64,000 nt of DNA, from assembly GCF_003014495.1 (NCBI RefSeq), contig NZ_PYGC01000004.1, forward strand, positions 310,001 to 374,000, given 5' to 3'. Position numbers and translations under genes: made by a program. The DNA is from Prolixibacter denitrificans (lineage in GTDB: Bacteria > Bacteroidota > Bacteroidia > Bacteroidales > Prolixibacteraceae). This document shows positions 8,239-17,796 of this stretch, one piece after another. Every line of letters starts with the position of its first letter. The stretch's first letter is position 1. The notes under the pieces were generated by a model. It did no database searches. It was not told the origin of the DNA and worked only from the letters and a program-made list of their open reading frames with translations.

Positions 8239-9540
8239 ATGCATTTCAGAAAAATGGCAGGCGTTGTTCTGTTCTCATTGTTTTCGTCATTCGTTATGGC
8301 ACAAAAAGACTATCAACCCACGCCCGGCAACCTGGAAGCCCGTCAATGGTTTCAGGATGCCAAATTCGGAATGTTCATCCATTGGGGCGTTTATTCCGTA
8401 TTGGGTGACGGCGAATGGGTGATGAACAACCAGCACATCGATAAGAAGACGTACGAAAAGCTTCCGGCTTTTTTCAATCCCATCGCCTTCGATGCTGCCG
8501 AATGGGTAAGAACAGCCAAAGAAGCCGGGATGAAGTACATCACTATCACGTCCAAGCACCACGACGGATTCTGCATGTGGAACACGAAGCTGACCGATTG
8601 GAACATCGTTGACCGAACACCATACGGAAAAGATGTACTAAAGCAACTGGCAGATGAATGCCACAAACAGGGCATTAAACTTTTCTTCTACTATTCCCAG
8701 CTCGACTGGTACCAAAACAACTATTATCCGAGGGGTAATACCGGTCACTATTCCGGTCGGCCGGAAAAAGGCGATTGGTATGCTTACCTCGATTACATGG
8801 ATGGTCAGTTGACCGAATTGCTGACCAATTACGGTGACATTGCCGGTATTTGGTTCGATGGATGGTGGGATAAAAAGGATGCTGACTGGCGGCTAAATAA
8901 AACGTACAGCCTCATTCACAAGCTACAACCGTCATGTCTCATTGGAAGCAATCACCACCAGGCGCCCAAACCGGGAGAAGATTTTCAGATGTTCGAAAAA
9001 GATTTACCCGGTCACAACACAACTGGTTTTAGCGGCGAATCGGAAGTTGGACAATTACCATTGGAGACTTGCGAGACGATGAATCATTCCTGGGGATTCA
9101 ACCTGCAGGACAAGAATTATAAATCAACGAAAGATCTCGTTCATTACCTGGTAAAAGCTGCCGGATACAATTCCAACTTCCTGTTAAATGTCGGCCCGAT
9201 GCCTAACGGGAAAATACAGCCGGAATTTGTAAAAACACTTGGTGAAATCGGGAAATGGATGGACCGCTACGGTAAAACGATATACGGAACCCGGGGAGGC
9301 CCTGTTTCGCCTCATAACTGGGGCGTAACTACCGTGAAAGGCAACAAGGTTTTTGTACACGTTCTCGATTTGCAGGATACCAACCTCTTGCTCCCGGATT
9401 TTGGTAAGAAGGTGAAAAAAGCCTATTTCTTCGATGACAACACGCCGGTAAACTTTCAGCAGAACAAATTCGGAACAACCCTCAACATTCCACAAGACAA
9501 AAGAAAACCTTACGACACTATTCTCGTCATGGAAATCTGA
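8239..9540 (+). CDS. Alpha-L-fucosidase, GH29, exported
   Basis: Releases alpha-linked L-fucose from glycans. It is 433 aa with a signal peptide (cleavage after about residue 22, MAQKDY), so it is periplasmic or surface-located. The N-terminal barrel shows the GH29 features FGMFIHWGVYS and SKHHDGFCMW, and D207 in IWFDGWW is the expected nucleophile. A C-terminal beta domain of about 80 residues follows. It is monocistronic, ended by the hairpin at 9565-9590. No SusCD transporter is nearby, so it is not part of a typical polysaccharide-utilisation locus. Confidence 0.95.
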   Translation: MHFRKMAGVVLFSLFSSFVMAQKDYQPTPGNLEARQWFQDAKFGMFIHWGVYSVLGDGEWVMNNQHIDKKTYEKLPAFFNPIAFDAAEWVRTAKEAGMKYITITSKHHDGFCMWNTKLTDWNIVDRTPYGKDVLKQLADECHKQGIKLFFYYSQLDWYQNNYYPRGNTGHYSGRPEKGDWYAYLDYMDGQLTELLTNYGDIAGIWFDGWWDKKDADWRLNKTYSLIHKLQPSCLIGSNHHQAPKPGEDFQMFEKDLPGHNTTGFSGESEVGQLPLETCETMNHSWGFNLQDKNYKSTKDLVHYLVKAAGYNSNFLLNVGPMPNGKIQPEFVKTLGEIGKWMDRYGKTIYGTRGGPVSPHNWGVTTVKGNKVFVHVLDLQDTNLLLPDFGKKVKKAYFFDDNTPVNFQQNKFGTTLNIPQDKRKPYDTILVMEI

Positions 9541-9564
9541 AAAAGGTCATAGATGAAACAAGAA

Positions 9565-9594
9565 GAGGCTTTCCGCATTTGGAAAGCCTCTTTC
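9565..9594 (+). terminator. Intrinsic terminator after the fucosidase, probably bidirectional
   Basis: Perfect 10-bp arms (9565-9574 and 9581-9590) with a 6-base loop, followed by TTTCT on plus and preceded by an A-rich run. It lies between convergent genes (fucosidase and thioredoxin), so it can serve both. Confidence 0.85.
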
Positions 9595-9617
9595 TATTAT
9601 CTCTATATGCTATTTTG

Positions 9618-10100
9618 TTACTCAGCTGGTTTGTTTCCCAATAAAATCTGGTTGATCAATTTCTCGAACATAGCCTTAGTTTCCTCTTTGCTGCGTGCAA
9701 TTCCACTGGTCATGGTCGGTTTACCATCCATCGGAACCCACAAAAATGCGGGAATACCACGGATACCAAATACAGCAGCCAACTCCTGTTCTACCTGAGT
9801 GTCGACTTTGTAAAACTGTACTTTACCGGCATATTTTTTTGCCAGTTCATCCAGAATCGGAGAAGCTTGCTTACACGGTCCACACCAATCGGCGTAAAAA
9901 TCGATGATGCAAGGTTTGCTTCCTTCGTATTTCCATTCATTCGGATTTTTCTCATAATTCATCACCTTCTGCAGGAACATGGCTTTTGTCAGCTTAACCG
10001 GCTGAACATCTGCGTCTCCCTTCCCATTACCGGGTACTGCTGCCATCACTCCCTGAGCCACAAAGGCAACCAACGCAACGATCACAAAAATTTTCTTCAT
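9618..10100 (-). CDS. Exported thioredoxin-family protein
   Basis: A 160 aa thioredoxin fold with an N-terminal signal peptide (residues 1-20), so it acts in the periplasm. The redox motif is WCGPC with C73 and C76, and the cis-Pro is in IRGIPAF. The GPC-type active site usually means a reducing or thiol-exchange role rather than an oxidising DsbA-like role. It stands alone, convergent with the fucosidase. Confidence 0.92.
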   Translation of the reverse strand: MKKIFVIVALVAFVAQGVMAAVPGNGKGDADVQPVKLTKAMFLQKVMNYEKNPNEWKYEGSKPCIIDFYADWCGPCKQASPILDELAKKYAGKVQFYKVDTQVEQELAAVFGIRGIPAFLWVPMDGKPTMTSGIARSKEETKAMFEKLINQILLGNKPAE

Positions 10101-10362
10101 AATACTTCGAACTTAATATCTTATTACCTTCTGATCCAGAAACGTCTCAATCGCTTCCAATATTGTTTTATATATCTACATTAATACATTTATCATGCCA
10201 AATATGTTCACATCCTAAATGCCTCAATGCGCTCTAAATCATTCCAAAATAACAAAATAATACCCGAGAAATCAACTCTCCCGGGCATTTTTAATGCTAC
10301 TGACAATTATTTTTTTTAACAAAAATTCTTAGGGACATTAAAAACAGAAGCTTTTCAGCTTT
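10101..10362. other. Intergenic region between thioredoxin and the RND adaptor
   Basis: AT-rich. It contains a hairpin with arms at 10263-10269 and 10277-10285 (two-base bulge) that on the minus strand is followed by TATTATTTTG, a likely terminator of the RND operon. Nothing else is recognised. Confidence 0.5.
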
Positions 10363-11517
10363 TTATTCCTGCATTTTTAAGACTTCTGAATAGAGATAAT
10401 ACCCACCGTCGAAAACAACATGCGCATTAGCAGGTAACTGATCGAGGCCTGCAACCTCAACAAAACCATTGTTACGATACCCCGGTTCAACCTGAATGTG
10501 CCGGAAAGTAACACTCCCAGACTTTTCCGGATCATCTTCAGTATAAAACAGGATGGAATTGTTGCTTTCGTCATAAATCAAAGCAGCCTCCGGAACACAT
10601 TTCGCCATATGAGCGTCCACCCGAATCATCGCAGCGACAAACATGCCCGGCAAAAGTTTATCCGGCAGCTCGACGGGTTTCAGTACCACATTGACAACCT
10701 TGGCTGTTTGTTCCACCATCCCGCCAATTGCCGTCACTTTTGCAGGATAAGGCTTGTCACCCAGATTGGATGGAATGAACATGACATTCTGTCCCACCGA
10801 GATTTGGGGAATATCCTTCTCCAAAACCGAAATATTCAACACTAACCTGCTTAAATCCAGCACTTCGAAAAGCATCTGGTCGGGAGAAAGAATCTGGCCG
10901 ACCGAAAAATTAATCTTGTTGATCATTCCATCAAGTGGACTGATAACAGGAATTTCACTTTGGATGCCGTCTCTCGTCAATTTCTCTGGTTCAATGTGTA
11001 GCAGACGTAAACGCTCATACAGCGATTGGGCGGTTGCCTTTTCCGACAGATAAGCAGCTTTCGCCTGTTCCAACTGCTTCCGCGAAGAAATATTATCGAC
11101 CTCCAGCTGTTGCAAACGCTGATATTCTTTCTCCAGCATCTCCAGGGCGTAAACACTTTTCAGGTAATTCTCCTGCATCGTGATCAACTCCGGGCCGGTC
11201 AGCATCGCCAACACCTGTCCACGCTTAACTTTCTGTCCCATTTTTACATGAATGCGTTTCACGATGCCCGATGAAAAGGAATTGATTCGTGCCTGTCCAT
11301 CAGGAGGCAAAGCCACCATTCCTCTGGCCGGAATCACGTCCGACATATTTTTCTCCATCGGCTGACCGAACGTTATATTGGTATGTGCAATCTGCTCACG
11401 ACTCAGTTGCAACTGTCCGGAAGCTGCGGCTTCCTCGTTGTTACCGTTTTTATTTCGGCCACAGGCGGTAAGAATCAGCACGACTGTGGCAAGGATGATA
11501 AAAAGTTGATTTCTCAT
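10363..11517 (-). CDS. RND efflux periplasmic adaptor (CusB/CzcB family), lipoprotein
   Basis: Membrane-fusion protein linking the inner-membrane RND pump to the outer-membrane channel. It is 384 aa. The N terminus is a lipoprotein signal with the lipobox Cys at TACGR (about residue 20). A barrel-sandwich region (residues 80-215) flanks an alpha-hairpin (about 115-170), followed by beta-barrel and membrane-proximal domains. It starts 2 bases after the pump gene, so translation is probably coupled. The pump partner indicates heavy metals (Cu+, Ag+, Zn2+ or Co2+) as substrate. Confidence 0.93.
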   Translation of the reverse strand: MRNQLFIILATVVLILTACGRNKNGNNEEAAASGQLQLSREQIAHTNITFGQPMEKNMSDVIPARGMVALPPDGQARINSFSSGIVKRIHVKMGQKVKRGQVLAMLTGPELITMQENYLKSVYALEMLEKEYQRLQQLEVDNISSRKQLEQAKAAYLSEKATAQSLYERLRLLHIEPEKLTRDGIQSEIPVISPLDGMINKINFSVGQILSPDQMLFEVLDLSRLVLNISVLEKDIPQISVGQNVMFIPSNLGDKPYPAKVTAIGGMVEQTAKVVNVVLKPVELPDKLLPGMFVAAMIRVDAHMAKCVPEAALIYDESNNSILFYTEDDPEKSGSVTFRHIQVEPGYRNNGFVEVAGLDQLPANAHVVFDGGYYLYSEVLKMQE

Positions 11518-11519
11518 GG

Positions 11520-14500
11520 CTATTTTGTTTCCGGGGAACCCATTACTAAATTCAATTGTAAAACCGTCTCATTATATTGCTGAAGGATATCGAGATAATT
11601 AAAATGCGACAAGAAAGCTTCGCCGGCCATTTTAGAAAATCCGATGTAATCGGTTTGCCCCAACTCCCGGCTCTTGACAGCAGCTTTTAGCAGTTCCCGG
11701 GCTCGGGGAATAATTTCCGATTCATACATATCCACACTTTTAGACAGCTGCTGCAGCTGCATAATCAATTGCTTCTGAAGCGTCCAGTCCTGTTGCCGTT
11801 GCTGGGCTGCCTGATAAGTCAGTGACTCACGCTCCAGTTTCAGCGCTTTGGTCTTCGAAGTATGCGACCAAAACCAGATGGGAACCTCGAGACCGACACT
11901 CCAGCCGTCATATCCTTTGTTTCCATCGAAACTCTGATCGAAATACCCGACAGAAAATGCCGGAGCCCAGTTGTTCCCAGCAACCTTGACTTCTGCATTT
12001 TTCATAGCGACATTCTGCAACATCATGCGATAATTCCATGATGCGGAAGTCGTATCGGGCACCAAGACAACAGGCTGAAAGTGTTCCAATTCAGCAGTTA
12101 CAGGCAAAATCCGTTCTTCGGAATACAACAAGACCTGCAACTGTCCCAGCTGCGTTTCGAAATTTGTTTCGGCGGCCAACAGCTCTTGCCGGTACCGCAG
12201 CGCTTCGGCTTTTAACAGGTTATACTCGCTAAGACCAATGGCGCCACTTTTCAATTGCCTGTCAGCAGCTTTCTCCAGCGCCCCAAACAAGCTGTCACGT
12301 CGGCGAAGCAACCGAAGTCTCTCACCTGCAATCTGACTGCGGGAATACAACATCTTAACCTGGATTGTCAGCATCGATTTTTCTCTTCCGAGCGCCAGTT
12401 CGCTTTGGCGGATATTCTCATTTGCCAGGCGGGCATTCGCTCCATACATCGTTGGAAATTCAAAGCGTTGCCGCACCTGAAAATTGTAGTCGTTATAATT
12501 GGTATTTATCTTTCCCTTGTCATACTGAAGCATAACCGGATCTAGTGAAAAAGACGATTTCTTCAAAGCCTGCTCCCGTTCCACCATTAACGAACGAGCT
12601 TTCACCGAAAGGTTATTATTAAGTGCCAACTCCACTGCCTCGTCCAGAGTGACTGTCCTGGGCGATTCCTGCGCCCAGCTTTTACCTACCGGGAAAAGTA
12701 ATAGCAGCAAAACAACCGTAGCCACCGGTTTCTTTTTCCGTTTTAAAAGCTTCTTCCACTCGCCTGAATGGAACAGGTAATAGAGAACCGGCAGAATCAC
12801 CAACGTCAGGAAGGTCGATGTGATCAATCCTCCGATTACAACGGTAGCCAGTGGCCTTTGAACTTCGGCACCCGCAGCCGTAGAGACAGCCATCGGGAGG
12901 AAACCCAACGCGTCAGTCGAAGCCGTCAGCAATACCGGACGCAAACGCATACTCGTTCCTTTCAGTACCCGTTCGTAAATATCGGTTACGCCTTCCTGTT
13001 CCAATTGGTTGTAGTAGGATATCAACACGATACCGTTTAACACAACAATTCCGAACAGGGCAATAAAGCCGACACCAGCCGAAATACTGAAAGGCATTCC
13101 ACGAAGGAATAGTGTCCAAACGCCTCCCATAATTGCCAACGGAATGGCTGTAAAAATCAAGGTTGCCTGCTTTAAGGAGCTAAAGGCAAAATAGAGTAGA
13201 ATGAAAATCAGGACCAGTGCTACCGGCACAGCAATCGATGAGCTTTTCTTTGCCGACTGCAGGTTTTCGAACTGACCACCATAACTGAAATAATAGCCCG
13301 GCGGCAGCTTAACGCTGGCCTGCAGTTTATCGTTAATTTCGTTCACAAACGATTCCACATCACGGTTCCGGACATTAATTCCAATCACAATCCGGCGATG
13401 AGTGTTATCACGACTAATTTGCATCGGACCATTTTCCATAGTTACGGTTGCCACCTGACTAAGCAGAATCAATTCGCCCCCCGGCTTATTAATCCGCAAA
13501 CGCTCCAGGGCCCGGATATCTTTCCGGTAAGCTTCGTCTAAACGAATAACCAGGTCAAACCTTCGTTCGCCTTCAAATACCAAACCAGCCTTCTCTCCTG
13601 CAAACGCTGTCCGAATAACATTGTTAACATCTGTAATATCGAGGTTGTAACGGGCCAGTTTATCCCGATCAAAACGAACCATCATTTGCGGGAGGCCTGT
13701 CACTTGTTCGACACGCACATCGCCGGCTCCCTGAACATTCTGAATTATCGTCGCAGCTTCGTTCGCTTTCTCGAAAAGCAGATTCATGTCGTCTCCGTAG
13801 ATTTTCACCGCCACATCGGCTTTTACACCAGTCATCAATTCGTTAAATCTCAACTGAATCGGCTGCGTAAAATCGAATGAGGCTCCGGGAATCACATCCA
13901 ATGCTTTTTTCATTTTAGCAACTAATTCCTCCCGATTGTCAGCACTCACCCACTCCTTCTTATCCTTTAAAATGATCATGATATCGGCATCTTCCACTGC
14001 CATTGGGTCAGTAGGAATTTCTGCCGTTCCGATTTTCGACACTACCGTTTTTACCTCCGGGAACTGACTCATAAGAATCTTTTCAACCTGCGTAGTGGTT
14101 TTGATACTCTGCCCCAGTGAAGCCCCCGGCGCTATGACCATCTGACAGGCCAAATCCCCCTCCTCCAGCGTAGGCATAAATTCACCACCTAACCGTGAAA
14201 ATGAGAACATGGTTGCCACGAACAAAACGATCGTTACCAGCAAAACCAACACTTTGTGTCTCAAGGCCCATTTCAATACCGGCTGATGTGAACGGTTCAG
14301 AAAATCAATGATCCGGTCGGCCAGGCTATGTTCTTCTTTAACCTTCCGGGAAAGAAAAACAGCGCTAATCATCGGCACATAAGTCAACGACAATATCAAT
14401 GCTCCCAGCAACGCAAAACTGACCGTTTGCGCCATCGGCTTAAAGTTCTTTCCTTCAATGCCGGTAAAAGCAAGAATCGGCAGGTAAACAATCAGAATAA

Positions 14501-15860
14501 TGAAAACGCCAAAAGCCGCTGAACGTCCCACCCGGTGCGTGGCCGTCGAAACAGTATCGTCCATTTCGGCGGCCTTGAGTATTTTGCCATTAAATCGCTG
14601 ATGTAGTAAGTAGACAATTCCCTCCACCACAATAACGGCACCGTCGACAATGAGACCAAAGTCGATGGCACCCAAACTCATCAGGTTAGCTGTTACCCCG
14701 AAAATATTCATCATAATGAACGCAAATAACATGGAAAGTGGGATAACCGACGCCACGATAAGTCCGGAACGGTAATTTCCAAGCAATAAAATCAGAATGA
14801 ATATGACGATGATACCTCCTTCCAACAGATTTTGCTTGACGGTATCAATCGTTTTGGCAATAAATTGCGAACGGTCGAGATATGGCTCGATTTTCAATCC
14901 TTCGGGAAGGCTTTTCTGAACCTGGGTTATTCGTTTCCGAACCTCTTTGATTACCTGGGAAGTATTGGCTCCCTTGAGCATCAACGTGATTCCGCCAACC
15001 GTTTCGCCCTTCCCGTCTTTGGTCATGGCACCAAAGCGCGGAGGTGAAGAAAGTTTCACCGTGGCAACATCCTTAATAAACAGCGGATAACCATTAACAT
15101 TCTTAATAAGAATATTGCCAATGTCTTTCTCGTCGCGCACCAGCCCCTCGGCACGAATGTAATACCGGTGCGGTCCCTTCTCGATATAACTTCCACCTGT
15201 ATTTTCGTTATTCCGCACCAGCGCGTTGTAAATCTCGGTGATGGTTACATCCATTCCCACCAAATCGCGAGGCTTCACGGCGACCTCATACTGTTTTACC
15301 TCACCGCCGAAACTACTGATTTCGACAATTCCGGGAATTCCGGCCAGTTGCCGTTTCACGATCCAATCCTGAACTGTACGGATTTTCATCGGATCAAATG
15401 CCTTCTCATACCCTTTTTCAGGAACCAAAACATACTGAAATATCTCACCGAGTCCGGTGGTAATGGGCATCATCTCCGGGGTGCCATATCCGGCAGGAAT
15501 ATCCTGCTCGGCCCTTTTAATTTGCTCACTCACCATCTGGCGTGCAATGTGCGTATTGATTCGATCTTCGAATACGATGGTTACCACCGAAAGGCCAAAA
15601 CGCGAAATGGAACGAATCTCTTTCACGCCCTGAATGTTAGCCATCACCACCTCGATGGGAAACGTGATGAATTGCTCAACCTCCTGGGGTGCCAATGAGG
15701 GAGAAACCGTCGTCACCTGCACCTGGTTATTGGTGATGTCAGGAACGGCGTCTATGGGTAATTTGGTAAAGTTGTAAATCCCCAATCCAATCAGAGCAAG
15801 TGTCAATAATCCGATGACCAACTTGTTTCTGATGGAAAATTCAATAATTCTATCAAGCAT
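11520..15860 (-). CDS. CusA/CzcA heavy-metal RND pump fused to a TolC-like outer-membrane factor
   Basis: A 1446 aa fusion. Residues 1 to about 1035 form a heavy-metal RND transporter (HME family): N-terminal FSIRNKLVIGLLTLALIG, the proton-relay helix GAIDFGLIVDGAVIVVE and a second set of membrane helices near 870-1030. After a lysine-rich stretch, residues about 1045-1063 form a second, internal signal-peptide-like segment ending in AQ; cleavage there would free residues 1064-1446, which have the coiled-coil and repeat layout of TolC/CusC. One gene thus encodes pump and exit duct, and the adaptor follows 2 bases later. This fusion is known in Bacteroidota. The metal cannot be decided from sequence alone. 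Confidence 0.95.
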   Translation of the reverse strand: MLDRIIEFSIRNKLVIGLLTLALIGLGIYNFTKLPIDAVPDITNNQVQVTTVSPSLAPQEVEQFITFPIEVVMANIQGVKEIRSISRFGLSVVTIVFEDRINTHIARQMVSEQIKRAEQDIPAGYGTPEMMPITTGLGEIFQYVLVPEKGYEKAFDPMKIRTVQDWIVKRQLAGIPGIVEISSFGGEVKQYEVAVKPRDLVGMDVTITEIYNALVRNNENTGGSYIEKGPHRYYIRAEGLVRDEKDIGNILIKNVNGYPLFIKDVATVKLSSPPRFGAMTKDGKGETVGGITLMLKGANTSQVIKEVRKRITQVQKSLPEGLKIEPYLDRSQFIAKTIDTVKQNLLEGGIIVIFILILLLGNYRSGLIVASVIPLSMLFAFIMMNIFGVTANLMSLGAIDFGLIVDGAVIVVEGIVYLLHQRFNGKILKAAEMDDTVSTATHRVGRSAAFGVFIILIVYLPILAFTGIEGKNFKPMAQTVSFALLGALILSLTYVPMISAVFLSRKVKEEHSLADRIIDFLNRSHQPVLKWALRHKVLVLLVTIVLFVATMFSFSRLGGEFMPTLEEGDLACQMVIAPGASLGQSIKTTTQVEKILMSQFPEVKTVVSKIGTAEIPTDPMAVEDADIMIILKDKKEWVSADNREELVAKMKKALDVIPGASFDFTQPIQLRFNELMTGVKADVAVKIYGDDMNLLFEKANEAATIIQNVQGAGDVRVEQVTGLPQMMVRFDRDKLARYNLDITDVNNVIRTAFAGEKAGLVFEGERRFDLVIRLDEAYRKDIRALERLRINKPGGELILLSQVATVTMENGPMQISRDNTHRRIVIGINVRNRDVESFVNEINDKLQASVKLPPGYYFSYGGQFENLQSAKKSSSIAVPVALVLIFILLYFAFSSLKQATLIFTAIPLAIMGGVWTLFLRGMPFSISAGVGFIALFGIVVLNGIVLISYYNQLEQEGVTDIYERVLKGTSMRLRPVLLTASTDALGFLPMAVSTAAGAEVQRPLATVVIGGLITSTFLTLVILPVLYYLFHSGEWKKLLKRKKKPVATVVLLLLLFPVGKSWAQESPRTVTLDEAVELALNNNLSVKARSLMVEREQALKKSSFSLDPVMLQYDKGKINTNYNDYNFQVRQRFEFPTMYGANARLANENIRQSELALGREKSMLTIQVKMLYSRSQIAGERLRLLRRRDSLFGALEKAADRQLKSGAIGLSEYNLLKAEALRYRQELLAAETNFETQLGQLQVLLYSEERILPVTAELEHFQPVVLVPDTTSASWNYRMMLQNVAMKNAEVKVAGNNWAPAFSVGYFDQSFDGNKGYDGWSVGLEVPIWFWSHTSKTKALKLERESLTYQAAQQRQQDWTLQKQLIMQLQQLSKSVDMYESEIIPRARELLKAAVKSRELGQTDYIGFSKMAGEAFLSHFNYLDILQQYNETVLQLNLVMGSPETK

Positions 15861-16587
15861 AGGAACATCTGTTAGGCTAATTTCACAAACAATTATTCGG
15901 CTGCTTTGACGAAACTTTCATCTTCTTCAACTTGTCGCTATCAGAGTTAGCTTCCGGAAAAGAAATCAAGCCAACAAGCAGCCTTTGGTTATGAGAGCTG
16001 ATTCTATCAGACCTCATTGCAGTTTTAGGTTAAAGTCTAGTTTCAGTCAAAACCATACATATAAATGTCTTCATATTTGCATCTTTCATGCCAAACAACT
16101 GAAAACAAATACAGTCAATAAAAAATTAATAATTTACATTTTGGAGTTCCTGTGGCGCAAACAAATAGTTCATCGCTAAAAACCACCTTCCTGATTTGCT
16201 TTAATTTCAGGCAAAATTCTTTCATTACAGGCATTTGTTTGGTCAAGTTTCAACTACTCAATTAAACAAATCAAATAAGGAAGAGGGTTGTTAGGTTCAG
16301 AAACAATTGAATTAAAAGTTAAAAAATTTAGCATAACAATACAAGAGTTCAGGCTTATGTAGACTGATTACAGCAAATTAAAATAGCTGCATTGGGAAAA
16401 AATTGCCGGTCCTCTCCCCTCAGTATCATGATAGTCATACTAAATGTTTTGCTTAATTTAGGTGAATAATAAATCGGAAACTGCAAAAGCAAGCACATCC
16501 AAATTACAGACTTGCAGTCATAAGCAGTTAAACCACTTCGATTATTCATTGTTTCTGACATCGACAGAAGTTTAAGAGCCAACACGT
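15861..16587. other. Intergenic region, 727 bases, no gene recognised
   Basis: AT-rich gap between the divergent RND operon and corA. It must hold the promoters of both. Short open frames exist on both strands, but their translations look random. No inverted repeat typical of a metal-sensor operator stood out by eye. Confidence 0.5.
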
Positions 16588-17676
16588 ATGAAAAATCCAC
16601 ACATCAAAAAGCGCAATACCCGAAAAAAGAAAGTCTCTCAAAAAGCAGGTCTTCCACCTGGCAGCATGGTTTTTATTGGCGACAAACACGAAGAAGCCCC
16701 CGAACTAACCATCATCGATTACGACACTTCAAAGTTTGAAGTGAATACCAAAGCTACCTTACAAGATGCATTGAGGCGGAAAGAAACCGCCCCAATTAGC
16801 TGGATCAACATCGACCAACTGCACGATGTGGAACTGATGGAAAAATTGGGTAGCCATTATGAGATACATCCTCTTTTAATGGAAGACATCCTGAATACGG
16901 ATTTACGTCCGAAAGTGGAAGACGAAGATGAGTATGTGATGCTGAGTTTGAAAATGCTTCAATACGAAGAACAAACTGACAATCTAACAACTGACCAGGT
17001 CAGCCTCATTCTTGGGAAAAATTATGTTATTAGTTTCAGAGAAAAGCCCGACAATATTTTTGAACCAATCATCAACCGCCTTTCATCTTCCAAAGGAAGC
17101 ATCCGTTCGCGCGGAGCTGATTACCTGTTTTATGCGCTAACCGACGTAATTGTCGACAACTATTTCACCATTATTGAGAATATCGGGAACCAGTTGGAAA
17201 AACTGGAAGAGCGAATTTTTAACCACCCGGGAGAAGATGCACTGCAGGAAATTCATCGCATCAAGAGCGATTTACTACAGCTCAGGAAAATAACCTATCC
17301 GATTCGCGAATCGATGCGAAAGCTGGAAAACGATGATATTGATTTAATTGAAGACAAAACCCGCAAATATTTCACCGACATTTACGAGCACATCGTTCAA
17401 ATTATCGAAACCATTGAGTCCTACCGGGAAGTTGTTTCCGGGCTAAAAGATTTGTATCTGTCAAGCATCAGTTATCGGATGAACAAAGTGATGCAGGTGC
17501 TCACCATTATTGCTACCATCTTCATCCCGCTCACATTCCTGGTAGGTGTTTACGGAATGAATTTCGAAAACATGCCTGAACTTCACTGGAAGTACGCCTA
17601 TTTTGTTCTGTGGGCCATCATGATAAGTATTGTCGTTCTTCTCACCTGGTACTTCCGAAAGAAAAAGTGGATTTAG
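16588..17676 (+). CDS. corA: CorA-family Mg2+/Co2+ transporter
   Basis: A 362 aa homopentameric divalent-cation channel of the inner membrane. A large soluble helical N-terminal domain (residues 1-300) precedes two C-terminal membrane helices. The signature GMN is at residues 323-325 at the end of TM1 (VGVYGMNFENMPEL), and the C terminus is basic (RKKKW), both diagnostic. The start at 16588 gives a basic N-terminal tail. It is read in the same direction as the symporter at 17797 but is probably separately transcribed, as a promoter lies between them. Confidence 0.96.
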   Translation: MKNPHIKKRNTRKKKVSQKAGLPPGSMVFIGDKHEEAPELTIIDYDTSKFEVNTKATLQDALRRKETAPISWINIDQLHDVELMEKLGSHYEIHPLLMEDILNTDLRPKVEDEDEYVMLSLKMLQYEEQTDNLTTDQVSLILGKNYVISFREKPDNIFEPIINRLSSSKGSIRSRGADYLFYALTDVIVDNYFTIIENIGNQLEKLEERIFNHPGEDALQEIHRIKSDLLQLRKITYPIRESMRKLENDDIDLIEDKTRKYFTDIYEHIVQIIETIESYREVVSGLKDLYLSSISYRMNKVMQVLTIIATIFIPLTFLVGVYGMNFENMPELHWKYAYFVLWAIMISIVVLLTWYFRKKKWI

Positions 17677-17729
17677 CAATTGAGTCAAACGCGTATTAAA
17701 ATGACCTTCCAGTCCGGGATTCATTGATT

Positions 17730-17760
17730 TTTGCTGATTCTATAATTCTCGCTATATTCG
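17730..17760 (+). promoter_or_regulatory. Bacteroidota-type promoter for the dicarboxylate symporter
   Basis: TTTG (17730-17733), a 19-base spacer, then TATATTCG (17753-17760) closely match the -33/-7 elements TTTG and TAnnTTTG. The ATG at 17797 would have a leader of about 30 bases. The upstream in-frame GTG at 17761 would fall at or before the transcription start, which supports the ATG as the true start. Confidence 0.55.
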
Positions 17761-17796
17761 GTGCCGCGCCTATCGCTGTGCATAACCTGTAAGTTT

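Noticed and set aside
16355-16600. Small minus-strand gene in the gap before corA
   Set aside because: Composition looks random and it overlaps the corA start; no supporting promoter.
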